Shown one piece after another: positions 52,312 through 61,828 of a stretch of 64,000 nucleotides of DNA. The notes below the pieces were generated by a model, which worked only from the letters and a program-made list of their open reading frames with translations, searched no databases and was not told the DNA's origin. The stretch's first letter is position 1; every line of letters starts with the position of its first letter. The stretch is from positions 682,001 through 746,000 of the forward strand of contig NZ_JAQIOY010000003.1 of assembly GCF_028023555.1 (NCBI RefSeq), written 5' to 3'. This DNA comes from Thalassococcus_A lentus (GTDB taxonomy: Bacteria; Pseudomonadota; Alphaproteobacteria; Rhodobacterales; Rhodobacteraceae). Both the position numbers and the translations under genes were made by a program.

Positions 52312-54288
52312 TCAGAGCTGATCGAACGATTTGCCGTTCTTGATGAGCTCTGACCAGAGATCAATCGGCGTCCAAAACGCCTGATCGGGGTGATCCACGG
52401 CCCGGAGCGCAGATTGTGTGGCGAGCAAACCGCGCAATGAAACCGCCTTCATGATGCCGCCCCGCCATGCCGGGAACTGCATGCCCAAGACACTGACCAC
52501 ATCCAGATCGGACGCACGTTGCGCCATGCCGCTGTCCAGTGCACGCAGGCCTTCGTTGACCACAGCACCGGTGACGGCGGCAACCAGATCGTCTGGCTTC
52601 CATGTTTTGGACGGACGCTTGGCTTCGAGCAGGCTGGCAAGCTGCGGGTCGGTTTCAGCTTTGCCATCAACCCAGCGATAAAATCCCATTCCTGCCGCCT
52701 GCCCCTTGCGGCCTTCTTTCAACAAAATCGCCGACCAGTTGACCCCACCGTCGCCGCGGTCAGCCTTGGATGGTTGGGCCAACCCGATCAAATCGCGGTT
52801 CTGAAACGGCATGATTGGCCAGCCCCAATCACGAAGAGCATCATCAATTGCGTAGGGGTCTGCGCCTTTGTCCACCAATCCATCGACGGCCCGATGCAAC
52901 GCGATGCTCAGCCGTCCAACAAGGCTGTCCCCCTGCGACCGCACCTGGACCGGCACCTTTCCGAGGCGCTGAACCAAAGACTGCGCCATGGCGACCTGCG
53001 TTGCGGTTCCGTCAGGGCCCTGAACGACCTCGGCCATGCGCGCGTGGAACACCGGCGGCGCAAATCTGAGACCGACCTCATCCACCCGCCCCGGCATCGC
53101 GACCACACGGACCATCTCGGCAGGGGCTGGCACGTTGCCCTGCCCCGGTGCCGCATGCACGATCAGGTCGGCGCCGCTGACCATGTCTTCACTTTCCCCG
53201 GTCTTGAGGCGTCTCATATGTCCGTCAGCCGCTTTTCGCGACAGCGCGCCATTTGCAACGTTCTGATCGAAAATTTGGCGGATCTGGTCGGCACCCTCTC
53301 CGGCGCGCTTTTGGTCTCGTGTCCCCCAATGCACGGTCAAACCTGAATTGAGCGCCACAAGGGCAATCTGCAGCGCCAATGGCCCGCCGCCCAGCACGGC
53401 GATGCAAGAGACTTTCTTAGCGACATGTGTGCCTTTCAGCTCGAACCGGGCCGCCCGCCATTCGGAAACAAACGAATGGCGCAACCCCCGAGCAGTCTCA
53501 GCCGACAGACAGGTTTCGAACGCGTCTTCTTCCATGGCCAGCCCGGCCTCGAACGGAAGCAAGGCTGCAGCCTCGACCAACTCCACGATCCGCGCAGGCG
53601 CTTCGCCCAAGCCCGTGGGCAAGTCTTCCCGCGCTGCCGCGACAGCCGCGACAAAGCCCTGCATATCCATGAAGCCACGCGTCTCATCGCTGAGCCGGCG
53701 TGGGCCTTGATCTTTGTCGCCAAGCACCGCGCAAAACCGCAGCCCCGCCTGACGCAGATCACCGTCTGCGTTCCCGTCGATCAGCGGACGCGCCTCGGGC
53801 ATCTCGCTGGTCCAGATCTTGCCTTCAAGCAAAAGGCCCAACGCATGTTTTGCGCCAATCAGGCGCGGCAGCCGTTGCGAACCACCAGCCGAAGGCGGCA
53901 AGCCAAGACGCACATCCGGCAGGCTCAGCCGGGTGCCCTTTGCAGCCAAACGATAGTGAGCGGACAAAGCCAGTTCAAATCCAGCGCCGTAGACCGTTCC
54001 ATGCAAGGCAGCGACGACTGGCTTTTCGCAGTATTCAACACGCTCACACAGATCGCGAAGCGTCGGCTCTCCGATGCCCTTGTCAAACTCGTTCAGGTCT
54101 GCGCCAGCGGGAAATGTCTGCCCCTCGCCAATCAGCAAGATCTGCCGAACGGCCTCGTCTTCCTCGGCACTGTCCAAGGCATCCATCAAGCTCTCGCGCA
54201 CCGCCTGCGACAAAGCATTACCCGGCGGATTGCGGATGCTCAGAACTGCAACCCCGGCGTCAACGGAATAGCCGATTTTGTCTGCCAT
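52312..54288 (-). CDS. FadB/FadJ-like enoyl-CoA hydratase / 3-hydroxyacyl-CoA dehydrogenase, divergent
   Basis: 658 residues: N-terminal crotonase domain (about 5-190) with GAGFELALS and LPDVRLGLPPSAGGSQR, then a dehydrogenase domain from about 290 and a C-terminal repeat with FPAWRGGIMKA. Family members run two steps of beta-oxidation. Oddities: the second crotonase Glu is Asp (LPDV), the dinucleotide motif reads GGGPLA, and the catalytic-His motif HFFSP is LRFAPP, so the dehydrogenase may be inactive or altered. Not linked to a thiolase gene here. Confidence 0.85.
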   Translation of the reverse strand: MADKIGYSVDAGVAVLSIRNPPGNALSQAVRESLMDALDSAEEDEAVRQILLIGEGQTFPAGADLNEFDKGIGEPTLRDLCERVEYCEKPVVAALHGTVYGAGFELALSAHYRLAAKGTRLSLPDVRLGLPPSAGGSQRLPRLIGAKHALGLLLEGKIWTSEMPEARPLIDGNADGDLRQAGLRFCAVLGDKDQGPRRLSDETRGFMDMQGFVAAVAAAREDLPTGLGEAPARIVELVEAAALLPFEAGLAMEEDAFETCLSAETARGLRHSFVSEWRAARFELKGTHVAKKVSCIAVLGGGPLALQIALVALNSGLTVHWGTRDQKRAGEGADQIRQIFDQNVANGALSRKAADGHMRRLKTGESEDMVSGADLIVHAAPGQGNVPAPAEMVRVVAMPGRVDEVGLRFAPPVFHARMAEVVQGPDGTATQVAMAQSLVQRLGKVPVQVRSQGDSLVGRLSIALHRAVDGLVDKGADPYAIDDALRDWGWPIMPFQNRDLIGLAQPSKADRGDGGVNWSAILLKEGRKGQAAGMGFYRWVDGKAETDPQLASLLEAKRPSKTWKPDDLVAAVTGAVVNEGLRALDSGMAQRASDLDVVSVLGMQFPAWRGGIMKAVSLRGLLATQSALRAVDHPDQAFWTPIDLWSELIKNGKSFDQL

Positions 54289-54469
54289 TTGCCTGTCATA
54301 CCGGATGTCGAACGCGTCCGGCCCCATTCTGCGCAGCGCTTGATGCGCCCTTTGGCGCAAGTATGTGGGCAATGCAGGGCGTCAGGCAAGCGTTTGGCCA
54401 TCCAAGCCCAAAACAAGCCCGCAAACGTGACTTGCAGGACTCAAACCGCCGCCGCCAAAGATGGCGCGT

Positions 54470-54682
54470 TTAGAAAGGCATATTGTCAAATTGCGCTTCG
54501 ACGCTTTCGTCGATCCGATCCGCTAGGCGTTGCCGGGCCCAGACAGGAACCGTGGTCCCACTACTTTCGAGGGTCAGAACAATTTCATCCAGATGCTCAA
54601 AGAGTTCCGCACGCTCAGACTCGGACGCTGCGTTTATCTGTTCGCGCAATGCGTCAAGCCTTGCCAAAAGTTCCTGCGCCAT
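54470..54682 (-). CDS. Small conserved hypothetical protein (70 aa)
   Basis: 70 residues, helical, rich in Glu (LDALREQINAASESERAELF, EIVLTLES). No domain recognised. It sits between the FadB-like gene and the divergent sulfide operon, 181 bp upstream of the former. Confidence 0.6.
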   Translation of the reverse strand: MAQELLARLDALREQINAASESERAELFEHLDEIVLTLESSGTTVPVWARQRLADRIDESVEAQFDNMPF

Positions 54683-54788
54683 GATGACCTCCGTTCAATT
54701 GCCGCGATCATCGAACGACCAGAGCCGCTGGCCCATGACACAGGTCAAACTCACAAAAAAATTTCATTCACCACCAAAAGCGCTTGAA

Positions 54789-54812
54789 ACATATTCGCAA
54801 AAATGTATATGT
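54789..54812. promoter_or_regulatory. Putative operator of the sulfide-detoxification operon
   Basis: Inverted repeat ACATAT-N12-ATATGT, 27 bp before the blh start. BigR/YgaV-type persulfide sensors bind A+T-rich palindromes ahead of this operon type. No bigR gene is seen in the window; the role is inferred from position. Confidence 0.45.
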
Positions 54813-54838
54813 GTTTTCAACACGCGAAAGGATGCGAC

Positions 54839-55702
54839 ATGACACCTGAAGTGACCGGATTTTTCGACGACGCCACCAACACCATTTCCTATGTGGTGCG
54901 TGACCCCGAGGGCAGCGCCTGCGCGATCATCGATTCAGTGCTGGATTTCGACTATAGCTCGGGCCGGACAGACACGCGTTCGGCGGATGCTGTCATCGCC
55001 TTCGTGCAGGAAAAAGGTTATGAAGTGCAATGGCTTCTGGAAAGCCATGTCCATGCCGACCATCTTTCGGCGGCGCCCTACATTCAGGAAAAACTGGGTG
55101 GGAAAATCGGCATCGGCGACCGGATCACCGTTGTTCAGGACACCTTTGGCAAGGTCTTTAACGAAGGAACAGAGTTCCAGCGTGATGGCAGCCAGTTCGA
55201 TAAACTCTTCGAAGAAGGGGACAGTTTCCACATTGGCCAAATGCGCGGCGATGTTCTGCACACCCCCGGCCACACACCGGCCTGCCTGACCTATGTGATT
55301 GGCGATGCGGCTTTTGTGGGCGACACGCTCTTTATGCCTGACTTTGGAACGGCACGCTGCGATTTCCCTGGCGGCTCGTCCGAGCTGTTGTTCGACTCTG
55401 TACAGAAAATTCTGGCGCTTCCCGAGGAAACCCGGATTTTCGTTGGCCACGACTACAAGGCCCCGGGTCGCGAAGAATACGCTTGGGAAACAACAGTCGG
55501 CGCGCAAAAAGCGCTCAACGTGCATGTCGGCGAAGGCAAGTCCAAGGCGGACTTTGTCAAAATGCGCGATGGCCGGGATGCGACGCTCGCAATGCCCAAG
55601 CTGATCATCCCCTCTTTGCAGGTCAACATGCGCGCGGGCCAAATGCCGCCAGCGGACGACGATGGCAACGTCTATCTGAAAGTGCCTGTCGACAAGCTCT
55701 GA
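54839..55702 (+). CDS. blh: Persulfide dioxygenase / Blh-type MBL-fold hydrolase
   Basis: 287 residues of the metallo-beta-lactamase fold, with the metal motif HVHADH (His70, His72, Asp74, His75), HTPGHTPACL and VGHDY. This matches ETHE1/Blh-type persulfide dioxygenases, which oxidise glutathione persulfide to sulfite. The ATG at 54839 starts the conserved TGFFDDATNT sequence; an upstream ATG at 54803 is not credible. First gene of a four-gene sulfide operon. Confidence 0.9.
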   Translation: MTPEVTGFFDDATNTISYVVRDPEGSACAIIDSVLDFDYSSGRTDTRSADAVIAFVQEKGYEVQWLLESHVHADHLSAAPYIQEKLGGKIGIGDRITVVQDTFGKVFNEGTEFQRDGSQFDKLFEEGDSFHIGQMRGDVLHTPGHTPACLTYVIGDAAFVGDTLFMPDFGTARCDFPGGSSELLFDSVQKILALPEETRIFVGHDYKAPGREEYAWETTVGAQKALNVHVGEGKSKADFVKMRDGRDATLAMPKLIIPSLQVNMRAGQMPPADDDGNVYLKVPVDKL

Positions 55703-55796
55703 AGCAATTCAATCACGATGACGCGCACGATGATTGCAGATTGCGCGTCACTCCCCCGACGCGAACCGGGGAAACGGACAAAAAGGAAATGGGTCT

Positions 55797-56222
55797 ATGG
55801 AACAGGACTGGATATTTGGCCTGCTCGGCGGATTGTTGATCGGCACAGGGGGGGCAATCTTTCTGCTCGCGAATGGCCGCATCATGGGCGCCAGCGGGAT
55901 CATTGGCGGATTGGTGGACGGCTCCGGCCATTCGGATGCCGCGGAACGTTTGGTGTTTCTCGCCGGCGTTGCAGCGCTTCCTGTTTTGCTGATGCCGCTG
56001 TTCGGCAGCGTGGACACCCATGTCACAGACAACATCCCGGTCCTGATCGCCGCCGGACTTCTGGTTGGTTTTGGGACGCGCCTCGCCAACGGGTGCACAT
56101 CGGGGCACGGCGTTTGCGGAATGTCACGGCTGTCTCTGCGTGGGATCATAGCCTCGGTTACGTACATTCTGGCTGGTGGCATCGGTGTCATCATTTTCCG
56201 CCACCTGCTTGGAGTAATCTGA
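55797..56222 (+). CDS. YeeE/YedE family membrane protein, first half
   Basis: 141 residues with about four membrane segments; Cys100 and Cys107 lie in NGCTSGHGVCG, the thiosulfate/sulfur-transport motif of YeeE/YedE proteins. Here the family is split over two genes, this one and the next. It likely moves sulfur species across the membrane for the dioxygenase. Confidence 0.88.
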   Translation: MEQDWIFGLLGGLLIGTGGAIFLLANGRIMGASGIIGGLVDGSGHSDAAERLVFLAGVAALPVLLMPLFGSVDTHVTDNIPVLIAAGLLVGFGTRLANGCTSGHGVCGMSRLSLRGIIASVTYILAGGIGVIIFRHLLGVI

Positions 56223-56223
56223 C

Positions 56224-56658
56224 ATGCGTTTGATTTTTGCACTGATCGCCGGGGGTTTCTTTGGCGCAGGCCTGTTTATTTCGGGCATGACCGACACCCG
56301 CAAAGTTCAGGGATGGCTGGACGTCTTCGGCGACTGGGACCCAACCCTTGCCTTTGTCATGGGCGGCGCAATGCTTCCGATGGCCGTCGCTTGGATGATC
56401 ACAAAGCGCCGCAGCTCAGCCCTGCTGGGCACATCGTTCCCTCCCAAGCCGCCAACCCGCATCGACCGATCGCTGATCGCCGGTTCGGTGATGTTCGGCA
56501 TGGGCTGGGGACTGGTTGGCCTTTGCCCTGGTCCCGTTATCGCTTCGTTGTCGTACGGCGGTGGCTCGCTTTATATCTTCCTCGCGGCGATGCTGGCCGG
56601 CATGGCGCTCCTGCCGGTGGTGCGAAGCCGTCTGGACAGGACCGTGGCAGCAGAGTAA
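56224..56658 (+). CDS. YeeE/YedE family membrane protein, second half (DUF6691-type)
   Basis: 144 residues with about four membrane segments and the motif GLCPGP (about 100), the counterpart of the upstream Cys motif. It begins one base after the previous stop. It probably forms a heterodimer with the first half to make one channel. Confidence 0.88.
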   Translation: MRLIFALIAGGFFGAGLFISGMTDTRKVQGWLDVFGDWDPTLAFVMGGAMLPMAVAWMITKRRSSALLGTSFPPKPPTRIDRSLIAGSVMFGMGWGLVGLCPGPVIASLSYGGGSLYIFLAAMLAGMALLPVVRSRLDRTVAAE

Positions 56659-56667
56659 TCCCGGGAC

Positions 56668-57099
56668 ATGGATATGCGACAGATTACCGACAGCTATTTC
56701 GTCAGCCCTCAGATTGACTTTGCTGATATCGAAGCAATCAAACAGGCGGGCATCACATTGGTCATTGCGAACCGGCCTGATGTAGAAGTGCCGCCATCCC
56801 ACAGCGCCGAGGCCATCGGCGCTGCCGTGCGCGAAGCGGGCATTGCTTTCGAAATCCTGCCCATCACGCATCAAACGCTGACACCGGACAACATCGCTGC
56901 GCAATCTGCGCTGATCACCGGTGCCGAGGGTCCGGTGCTGGCCTATTGCGCCTCCGGTACCCGCAGCACAATCATTTGGGCCTTGGGGGCAGCAGGCGAC
57001 ACGCCCAGCGATGAAATCATCGCCTCAGCAGCCAAGGGTGGGTATGATCTGGCAGGATTGCGCCCAACACTCGAGGCTCTCGCCGCGCAAGCGGGCTGA
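56668..57099 (+). CDS. DUF442/TIGR01244 sulfur transferase / phosphatase-like protein
   Basis: 143 residues with a phosphatase-type loop CASGTRS (Cys94, Arg99) and the N-terminal start ITDSYFVSPQI. In other bacteria this domain is fused to Blh; here it is separate. It probably handles persulfide sulfur for the dioxygenase. Last gene of the operon. Confidence 0.88.
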   Translation: MDMRQITDSYFVSPQIDFADIEAIKQAGITLVIANRPDVEVPPSHSAEAIGAAVREAGIAFEILPITHQTLTPDNIAAQSALITGAEGPVLAYCASGTRSTIIWALGAAGDTPSDEIIASAAKGGYDLAGLRPTLEALAAQAG

Positions 57100-57121
57100 G
57101 AACAGGCGCCCAGAGCGCTGA

Positions 57122-58276
57122 TCAGTCCAACAGGCTTTGTTCAAAATCCAGAAGCGGATCGGCCAGATCCGCAAATTCGCGGTCCGCGCTCGCTTCGTCG
57201 AAATTCAAAGAACCGGGAGTTTCCTGTGGCAAATCTGGTAGCGACTCCGCGTCCGCTTGTGATTGCTCGCTCGGCACAGTGGGTTCTTTAGTCACGGATT
57301 TCCGCGACTTTTTCGAAGCCGCCTTGGGCCGCTTGGTTTTCGCCGCCGCAGCATCAATATCAGTGGCCTCTTCAGCACCGGCCGGAGCGCTTGCGATTGG
57401 CCAGGTCAGGCGTACAGCCTTCATTCCATTGAGCTGGCCCAATTTCCCACGGGCCACCAAATGACCCTGAGCCGCCTGCAGCTGCACATCTTCCAGACTG
57501 TCAGGGTGAATGGTCAGAACATCGCCCGGCTTGAGGGATTGGGCCTTGCCCAAGGGCAGCGAAATACGCCCCAGCACCGCAGCCAGCCTGACTTGAAGTT
57601 GCTCCAGCATATGCGCGTGTGGGTTTGGCTCGCCCTCCTGTAACGCTTCAGTGGTCTCAAGCGCGGCGGGCTGATGGCCCTGAGGCAGAATAATTCGAAT
57701 GGTCCCCTTACGCCGACCCAGTGCAAGATCAACCTGTACCTCGAAACTGTGATACTGCGGCGCATCCAGCAGCAAACCGGCTGCGCGCCGGTCCTCAACC
57801 ATCGCGCCAAACTGAAATCCCTTTACCTGAGAATGCATCGGGTCTGCGTGCAAATTTTCAGCAAACCGGGCCAGTGCCGCGTCGATCAAGGGGGCAACCA
57901 TTGCCGCATCGGTCGATGTTACAGAACGCTCTTCCGGTTCCATGGTCGTGACTTGCGCTATGGTCTGAACCTCGATCACGCCGGTCAAAACCGACCGGTC
58001 TATTGCCGCCAGTCCCAACGCGCCATCTGGCCCGTCCAGCAAGAGCAGCAGATCATCATCCGTAAGGCAAGCCACGACTCCATCCTGATCGCGCAATTCG
58101 ACCGTGACAGACTGACAAACCAACGCCAGATCCCAAAGCACATCAGCCGCCCGTGACAACGCGCGGCGGATCGCCTTGGACGGCGACATGCCATGCGCCT
58201 CCATTGCGCGCTGTGCCGCCTGAGCCTTTCGGCCCAAAACGTCGCCTGAGCTGGCTTCTGCCATCAATAAACCCAT
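57122..58276 (-). CDS. FliM/FliN family flagellar motor switch-like protein
   Basis: 384 residues. A FliM-like N-terminal/middle part, then a SpoA-type C-terminal domain (about 270-305; LKPGDVLTIHPDSLEDVQLQ and GQLNGMKAVRLTWP) as in FliM/FliN. After it is a low-complexity tail rich in Lys, Ser, Ala and Pro. No other flagellar gene is beside it. Role in motility is inferred from family only. Confidence 0.8.
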   Translation of the reverse strand: MGLLMAEASSGDVLGRKAQAAQRAMEAHGMSPSKAIRRALSRAADVLWDLALVCQSVTVELRDQDGVVACLTDDDLLLLLDGPDGALGLAAIDRSVLTGVIEVQTIAQVTTMEPEERSVTSTDAAMVAPLIDAALARFAENLHADPMHSQVKGFQFGAMVEDRRAAGLLLDAPQYHSFEVQVDLALGRRKGTIRIILPQGHQPAALETTEALQEGEPNPHAHMLEQLQVRLAAVLGRISLPLGKAQSLKPGDVLTIHPDSLEDVQLQAAQGHLVARGKLGQLNGMKAVRLTWPIASAPAGAEEATDIDAAAAKTKRPKAASKKSRKSVTKEPTVPSEQSQADAESLPDLPQETPGSLNFDEASADREFADLADPLLDFEQSLLD

Positions 58277-58368
58277 GCCTGTCGATCATGCTGTTGCACG
58301 GGACTATGCGCGGATTTGGTTACCAAGCGCTTGACTGCGGAACGGTTTATTGGCGCAAATGATAAATA

Positions 58369-61053
58369 CTATTGAGCAGCCAAGGCCATTGGGCGTGGCA
58401 GAACCACGCGAAATGCGGCCCCGCCCTGCCCCGGCAGATAGGTGATTTCGCCCCCAAGCCGCGTCATGATTTCCCGCGAAATCGCAAGACCAAGCCCGGC
58501 ACCCCCGGCCTTCTGATCGCTTACGCGCGCGAATTTTTCAAAGATCACGTCCTGCGCCTCTGGTGCGATTCCTGAGCCGTTGTCGACAAAGTCGACCACA
58601 TGACGCCCCTGAATTTCGCTGACGCGGATTTCCAGTCGTGGCGTGTCGGCGTCACAGTATTTCCGGGCATTGGCGATCAGGTTGATAAAAACCTGTGTCA
58701 GGCGATCTGCATCCGTATGCAGTGACATTTTTTCCCGCGCTTTGGTGCGCACAATGGTCATCGCGCGTCCTGAGCCATCAGCCATAGCCGACGCCAGCGA
58801 CCGGTCAAGCAGTTCAGCCAGCGTCGTGTCGTTCAGGTTCAGATTGACCTGTCCGTTTTCCAACACGCTGAGATCCAGCAAATCATCCAGCAAACGGGTC
58901 AGGCGCACCGCCTCATCATGAATGATGCTCGCATATTTGATCTGATCGACCTCGGACATGCCCGTATTGTCGCGCAGGATTTCCGAGAACGCCCGGATCG
59001 AGGTCATCGGCGTACGCAACTCATGACTGATCTGAGACAGGAACCCGTCCTTTTGCACGGACAGCCGGGTCAACTTGTCATTGGCCTGCCGCAATTGCCG
59101 TGCCGTGCGGGTCAACTCGCCTTGCTGTGCCTCCAGCCGGGCGGAATATTCCATCATTTGCGCGGTTTCATCCGCAACGGCCATCAGGTCCTGAACTGAA
59201 ACAGCCATACCTCCAACGATCTGCCCCACCATCGCGTGGGCGGTCGCCGCGCCGACCGAACCCGAAAGTTCGCGCTCGAGCGACTCCAGAAAATCGGGGG
59301 TCGGATCCGGCAGATGCCCGCCCAGTCCCTGCCGCTGCGCCTCTTGGGCAAATAGTTCCTGCGCTTCGGTCGCGCCCAGAATTCTCTGCGCCATCACCAT
59401 CAGATCTTCGGCTTCTGCGACCCCACCGGACCAGCTGCGTGCACTCCCGGGCGCATAACGAACATTGACGAATTGCGCGCCCTGAAGCCGCTCCAAGGGT
59501 GACGGAAAGCTCAGAAGTGATGCGGCAAAGAATGTGACCGTATTCAATGAAAGGCTCCACAGCACCGCATGCATCAGCGGATCGAGCCCTTCGATTCCGA
59601 ACAGCGCCTGAGGCTTGAGCCAGCTCAACCCCAAGAACCCGGACTCGAATACCTTGGCCGGAATAATCATGTCTTCGCCAAAGCTGGGCAAAAACAGTGT
59701 GAAATGCCAAACCGCAAATCCCACGGTCAAACCCGCCAAAGCGCCCACGCGGGTCGCACCGCGCCAAAAGATGCCCCCCAGCATTGCTGGCAGAACCTGC
59801 GCGAGCCCGACAAAGGAAACCAACCCGATGGTCGCCAGCGCTTCACCGCCGCCAGAGAGCGCATAGTAGAGGTATCCCAGCAGCACGACGCCCCCAATCG
59901 ACAGCCGGCGCGACAGGATAACCACGTGCCGCACGTCGCCTGACTGGCTGGCCATGCCCTGCCGCACCCGCAACCAGATGGGCATCACAACATGGTTGGA
60001 CACCATCGTGGACAGGGCGATGGCCGCCACGATGACCATGGATGTCGCAGAGCTCAGCCCGCCAAGGAATGAAAACAAGGCCAGCCCGTCCCGGCCCTGA
60101 CTGAGCGGAACTGTCAGAACAAACAAATCCGGGTTTGAGCCTTCTGGCAGAATATCCAATCCCACGACGGCGATCGGCACGATGAACAAACTCATCAGCA
60201 ACAGGTAGAGCGGAAAGGCCCAGGCCGCGGTTCGCAACTGCGCATCGTTATCATTCTCGACCACCAGCACCTGAAACATGCGGGGCAGGCACAAAAAGGC
60301 CGCTGCGGAAAGCATGGTCAGACCAACCCAGCGGCCCCCATCAATCTGCCACAACCCCAGATCAGAGTTGTCGATCCGCTCCAGCGTCTGACCAATCCCG
60401 CCAGACAAACCCCAAACCACAAAGATCCCGACTGCGAGCAAAGCCGCCAGTTTGACAACCGCTTCCACCGCAATGGCCATGACCACGCCGTGGTGTCTTT
60501 CGTTAACGTCAAGATTTCGGGTGCCAAAGATGACCGTGAAAACGGCGAGACCGGTGGCGACCCAGAACGCGGTTAGTGGCTGGGTCGGGCCGGTTTCTTC
60601 TGCCCCGACCGCAAAGACCTCAACGCTCAGCGTGACGGACTGCAACTGAAGCGCGATGTAAGGCGTCGTTCCGATCACCGCGAGGATCGTCACGCCGATC
60701 CCCAAAAGGTTGGATTTGCCGTAGCGCGACGACAGCAGGTCGGCGATGGACGTGATGTGCTGGCTGCGGCCAATCCTGACCAGCTTTCGCAAAATCCACC
60801 ACCAGCCGATCATCACCAGCGTCGGTCCCAAATAGATAGTCAGATATTCCAACCCGCTACGCGCTGCGGAGCCAACGGCACCGTAGAATGTCCACGCCGT
60901 GCAATAGATCGATAGCGACAGCGTGTAGACAATCGGCGCACGCAACCACGATCCACGGCCCTGGCGCGCAGCGCGTTCGGCGACAAAGGCCACAGCGAAC
61001 AACAGCAGCACGTAACCCAGCGATATCGCAATCAAAAGATTCAGTGTGCTCAT
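58369..61053 (-). CDS. SSS transporter / histidine kinase fusion (CrbS/CbrA-type)
   Basis: 894 residues. Residues about 1-490 are a sodium/solute symporter-like domain with about 12-13 membrane segments; a linker follows; then HisKA with ISHELRTPMTS (His near 677), the N-box NARKYC, and DNGSGIAP and GLGLAIS of the ATPase domain. It is a CrbS-type sensor that couples substrate sensing to a response regulator and controls acetate or amino-acid use in related bacteria. It forms an operon with the next two genes. Confidence 0.92.
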   Translation of the reverse strand: MSTLNLLIAISLGYVLLLFAVAFVAERAARQGRGSWLRAPIVYTLSLSIYCTAWTFYGAVGSAARSGLEYLTIYLGPTLVMIGWWWILRKLVRIGRSQHITSIADLLSSRYGKSNLLGIGVTILAVIGTTPYIALQLQSVTLSVEVFAVGAEETGPTQPLTAFWVATGLAVFTVIFGTRNLDVNERHHGVVMAIAVEAVVKLAALLAVGIFVVWGLSGGIGQTLERIDNSDLGLWQIDGGRWVGLTMLSAAAFLCLPRMFQVLVVENDNDAQLRTAAWAFPLYLLLMSLFIVPIAVVGLDILPEGSNPDLFVLTVPLSQGRDGLALFSFLGGLSSATSMVIVAAIALSTMVSNHVVMPIWLRVRQGMASQSGDVRHVVILSRRLSIGGVVLLGYLYYALSGGGEALATIGLVSFVGLAQVLPAMLGGIFWRGATRVGALAGLTVGFAVWHFTLFLPSFGEDMIIPAKVFESGFLGLSWLKPQALFGIEGLDPLMHAVLWSLSLNTVTFFAASLLSFPSPLERLQGAQFVNVRYAPGSARSWSGGVAEAEDLMVMAQRILGATEAQELFAQEAQRQGLGGHLPDPTPDFLESLERELSGSVGAATAHAMVGQIVGGMAVSVQDLMAVADETAQMMEYSARLEAQQGELTRTARQLRQANDKLTRLSVQKDGFLSQISHELRTPMTSIRAFSEILRDNTGMSEVDQIKYASIIHDEAVRLTRLLDDLLDLSVLENGQVNLNLNDTTLAELLDRSLASAMADGSGRAMTIVRTKAREKMSLHTDADRLTQVFINLIANARKYCDADTPRLEIRVSEIQGRHVVDFVDNGSGIAPEAQDVIFEKFARVSDQKAGGAGLGLAISREIMTRLGGEITYLPGQGGAAFRVVLPRPMALAAQ

Positions 61054-61373
61054 TGCCCGGCCTCGCGGCTTGCCCCTTCATCCGGAGCACGTCCCTGATC
61101 ACGTCGGTTAAGCAACAAAATGATAAACGCCGCGCAGACGACCAGACCGCCCCAGACTGCGAAAATATAGATCAAGGCGCTGGACGCGCTTTGGCCTTTT
61201 CCGGATGCCCCCCAAAGCAGTGGCACCATCCACAGCAACAAACCAAGCACCGGCAGCACGCGGGCGCTGTCGGCAAGCCTGCGTCTCCGATATGTCTGTT
61301 TTTGCAGGAAAACAGAGCCGACCGGCTCTTCGATCTCTCGGTCCAGTTGGTCGCTTTGGCCCGCGTCATTCAT
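61050..61373 (-). CDS. Small membrane protein between kinase and response regulator
   Basis: 107 residues with two hydrophobic segments (about 38-56 and 65-88) between charged ends. It overlaps both the kinase and the regulator genes by four bases, so it is part of the same signalling unit. Function unknown. Confidence 0.8.
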   Translation of the reverse strand: MNDAGQSDQLDREIEEPVGSVFLQKQTYRRRRLADSARVLPVLGLLLWMVPLLWGASGKGQSASSALIYIFAVWGGLVVCAAFIILLLNRRDQGRAPDEGASREAGQ

Positions 61374-61738
61374 GCAGCGGACAACGCGCGAACCGCGTCC
61401 AGAACTTCGGCATTGGAAAAGGGCTTGGTCATGAACTGGTTTGCGCCGGTGCGTTCGGCCAGTTCCCGATCTTTGGCCTGTCCGCGCGCCGTCAGCATCA
61501 GCACCGGCAGATCCGCGGTCTGCGGGTCATCCCGAAGATCGCGCAGAATGTCATAGCCCGACCGCCCCGGCAGCATCACATCAAGGATCAATACATCCGG
61601 CGCTTTCTGCCGTACGATATCGACCGCATCAATTCCGTTGGAATGCGTATCCACGCGCCAGCCATCGCGCGACAGAATAAAACTGATCGCTTCGATGATG
61701 TTTGGCTCATCCTCGATCAACAAGACTGATCCTGGCAT
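61370..61738 (-). CDS. Single-domain response regulator
   Basis: 122-residue CheY-like receiver: acidic pocket EDE (9-11), phospho-acceptor Asp53 in LILDVMLPG, and Lys105 in MTKPF. There is no output domain, so it must act through protein contacts or pass phosphate on. Coupled to the membrane protein and kinase genes. Confidence 0.93.
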   Translation of the reverse strand: MPGSVLLIEDEPNIIEAISFILSRDGWRVDTHSNGIDAVDIVRQKAPDVLILDVMLPGRSGYDILRDLRDDPQTADLPVLMLTARGQAKDRELAERTGANQFMTKPFSNAEVLDAVRALSAA

Positions 61739-61828
61739 TTGGTCCCCTCCGTCGCGGGGGCTTTTTTGGCTTTCCCTTCCGCGCGCTGCCAACTCTAGTG
61801 CGCGAACATACCCAGTGTCAAAAACCGT

